A stretch of DNA of 6,875 nucleotides, from NCBI GenBank assembly GCA_938091145.1, contig CALKMS010000157.1, positions 1 to 6,875 on the forward strand, read 5' to 3'. Positions 6,441 through 6,875 of this stretch are shown piece by piece. The stretch comes from an uncultured bacterium. GTDB lineage: Bacteria; Actinomycetota; Aquicultoria; SKW223; CALKMS01. The translations under genes were made by a program, and so were the position numbers. Each line of letters starts with the position of its first letter. The first letter of the stretch is position 1. Below the pieces are notes generated by a model. That model saw only the letters and a program-made list of their open reading frames with translations, did no database searches and was not told where the DNA came from.

Positions 6441-6875
6441 TTACGCCTTTCTCTGGACTAAAAATTTTAGGGCAATCTCTGTCGAATTTGCCACAAAGTC
6501 AACTCCTTGATTTAAAAAAAATTTAATCTCCCTCGCTGAATTGACAATAATACCGCCAAAAACTTTCTTTTCAGAATGAATTTTACAATACCTTTTGACC
6601 ATCAACCAATCGTCGAGAACATCACCGATATAGACAGCTTTTTGATATCCAAATGTTTCCATCAAATAATTTAATGGCGCGGGATGAGGTTTATTGGCTA
6701 ACATTCCATCATAAACTATAGCTTTTTTCTCAAAAAGTGATTGAAAAGAAAAAATTTTAAGGAACAGCTCTGTTTCCTTTTCGGTCCGACCAGTTATTAA
6801 CGAAAGGTTGGGATAGAAACTTTCTAAAGTTTTTTTGTTAACTAATGGTTTTTCCTTATTGACTAAACCCTTTTT
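6441..6875 (-). CDS. HAD-superfamily phosphatase, N-terminus beyond window; candidate histidinol-phosphate phosphatase
   Basis: The frame is open from the window edge to a TAA at 6441, giving the last 144 residues. The ATG at 6704 is internal: upstream codons carry conserved HAD sequence, so the true start lies past 6875. HAD motifs in view, numbered within the visible part: motif II LSLITGRT (27-34), motif III lysine in NKPHPAPL (62-69) and motif IV acidic YIGDVLDD (82-89). The nucleophile motif DxDx(T/V) should be upstream. The arrangement is that of HAD subfamily IA; the cysteine zinc loop of the E. coli HisB N-terminal domain is absent. It resembles the subfamily I know as HAD-SF-IA-hyp1, which I recall being linked or fused to IGP dehydratase in some organisms (from memory). 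Position 7 nt before hisB makes a histidinol-phosphate phosphatase role plausible, but this is inference from context. Confidence 0.85.
   Translation of the reverse strand, partial: KKGLVNKEKPLVNKKTLESFYPNLSLITGRTEKETELFLKIFSFQSLFEKKAIVYDGMLANKPHPAPLNYLMETFGYQKAVYIGDVLDDWLMVKRYCKIHSEKKVFGGIIVNSAREIKFFLNQGVDFVANSTEIALKFLVQRKA
6446..6450 (-). promoter_or_regulatory. Ribosome binding site before hisB, ambiguous start
   Basis: AAAGG lies in the last codons of the phosphatase gene. It is 4 nt from an ATG (6441) that overlaps that gene's stop but encodes only eight codons, and 12 nt from the GTG (6433) that opens hisB. The spacing to the GTG is long for a standard site. Confidence 0.45.

Noticed and set aside
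6441..6704. Treating the ATG at 6704 as the start of the phosphatase gene
   Set aside because: The frame continues open to the window edge and the upstream part encodes HAD motif II (LITGRT), so this Met is internal.

Overview
This window is a dense, single-strand bacterial gene cluster. Every supportable gene reads on the minus strand, so transcription runs from position 6875 toward position 1. It is moderately AT-rich, roughly 40% G+C by eye. The proteins are plainly bacterial: a KH-S1 PNPase, an M16 peptidase, AGGAGG-type ribosome binding sites and stop/start overlaps. The lineage cannot be fixed from this alone. pnp followed by an M16 peptidase occurs in both Firmicutes and Actinobacteria, and the PNPase phosphate-binding stretch (GSTS, then VCAST) reminds me of actinobacterial PNPases. 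A deep-branching or uncultivated Gram-positive-affiliated bacterium is a weak guess only.

Layout in transcription order: a HAD-family phosphatase with its N-terminus beyond the window edge (6875-6441); hisB (6433-5852); hisH (5855-5241); hisA (5244-4513); hisF (4523-3759); hisIE (3729-3100); pnp (3099-943); and an M16 zinc peptidase that runs off the other edge (946-1). The largest gaps are 29 nt (hisF to hisIE) and 7 nt (phosphatase to hisB). All other junctions overlap or abut, so no stretch is long enough to hold another gene, and I see no RNA gene, terminator, repeat or mobile element.

How the genes work together: HisIE performs the second and third steps of histidine synthesis, HisA isomerises ProFAR, the HisH-HisF complex makes imidazole glycerol phosphate and AICAR, and HisB dehydrates it. 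The HAD protein is a good candidate for the missing histidinol-phosphate phosphatase. hisG, hisD and hisC are not visible and would have to lie elsewhere, possibly upstream beyond 6875. The pathway cluster then runs straight into RNA turnover (pnp) and a peptidase with no gap: the pnp ribosome binding site lies inside the last codons of hisIE.

The window is largely ordinary metabolism. The points worth a second look are the his-pnp junction, the HAD phosphatase, and the ambiguous start of hisB. I do not see an undescribed biological system here.
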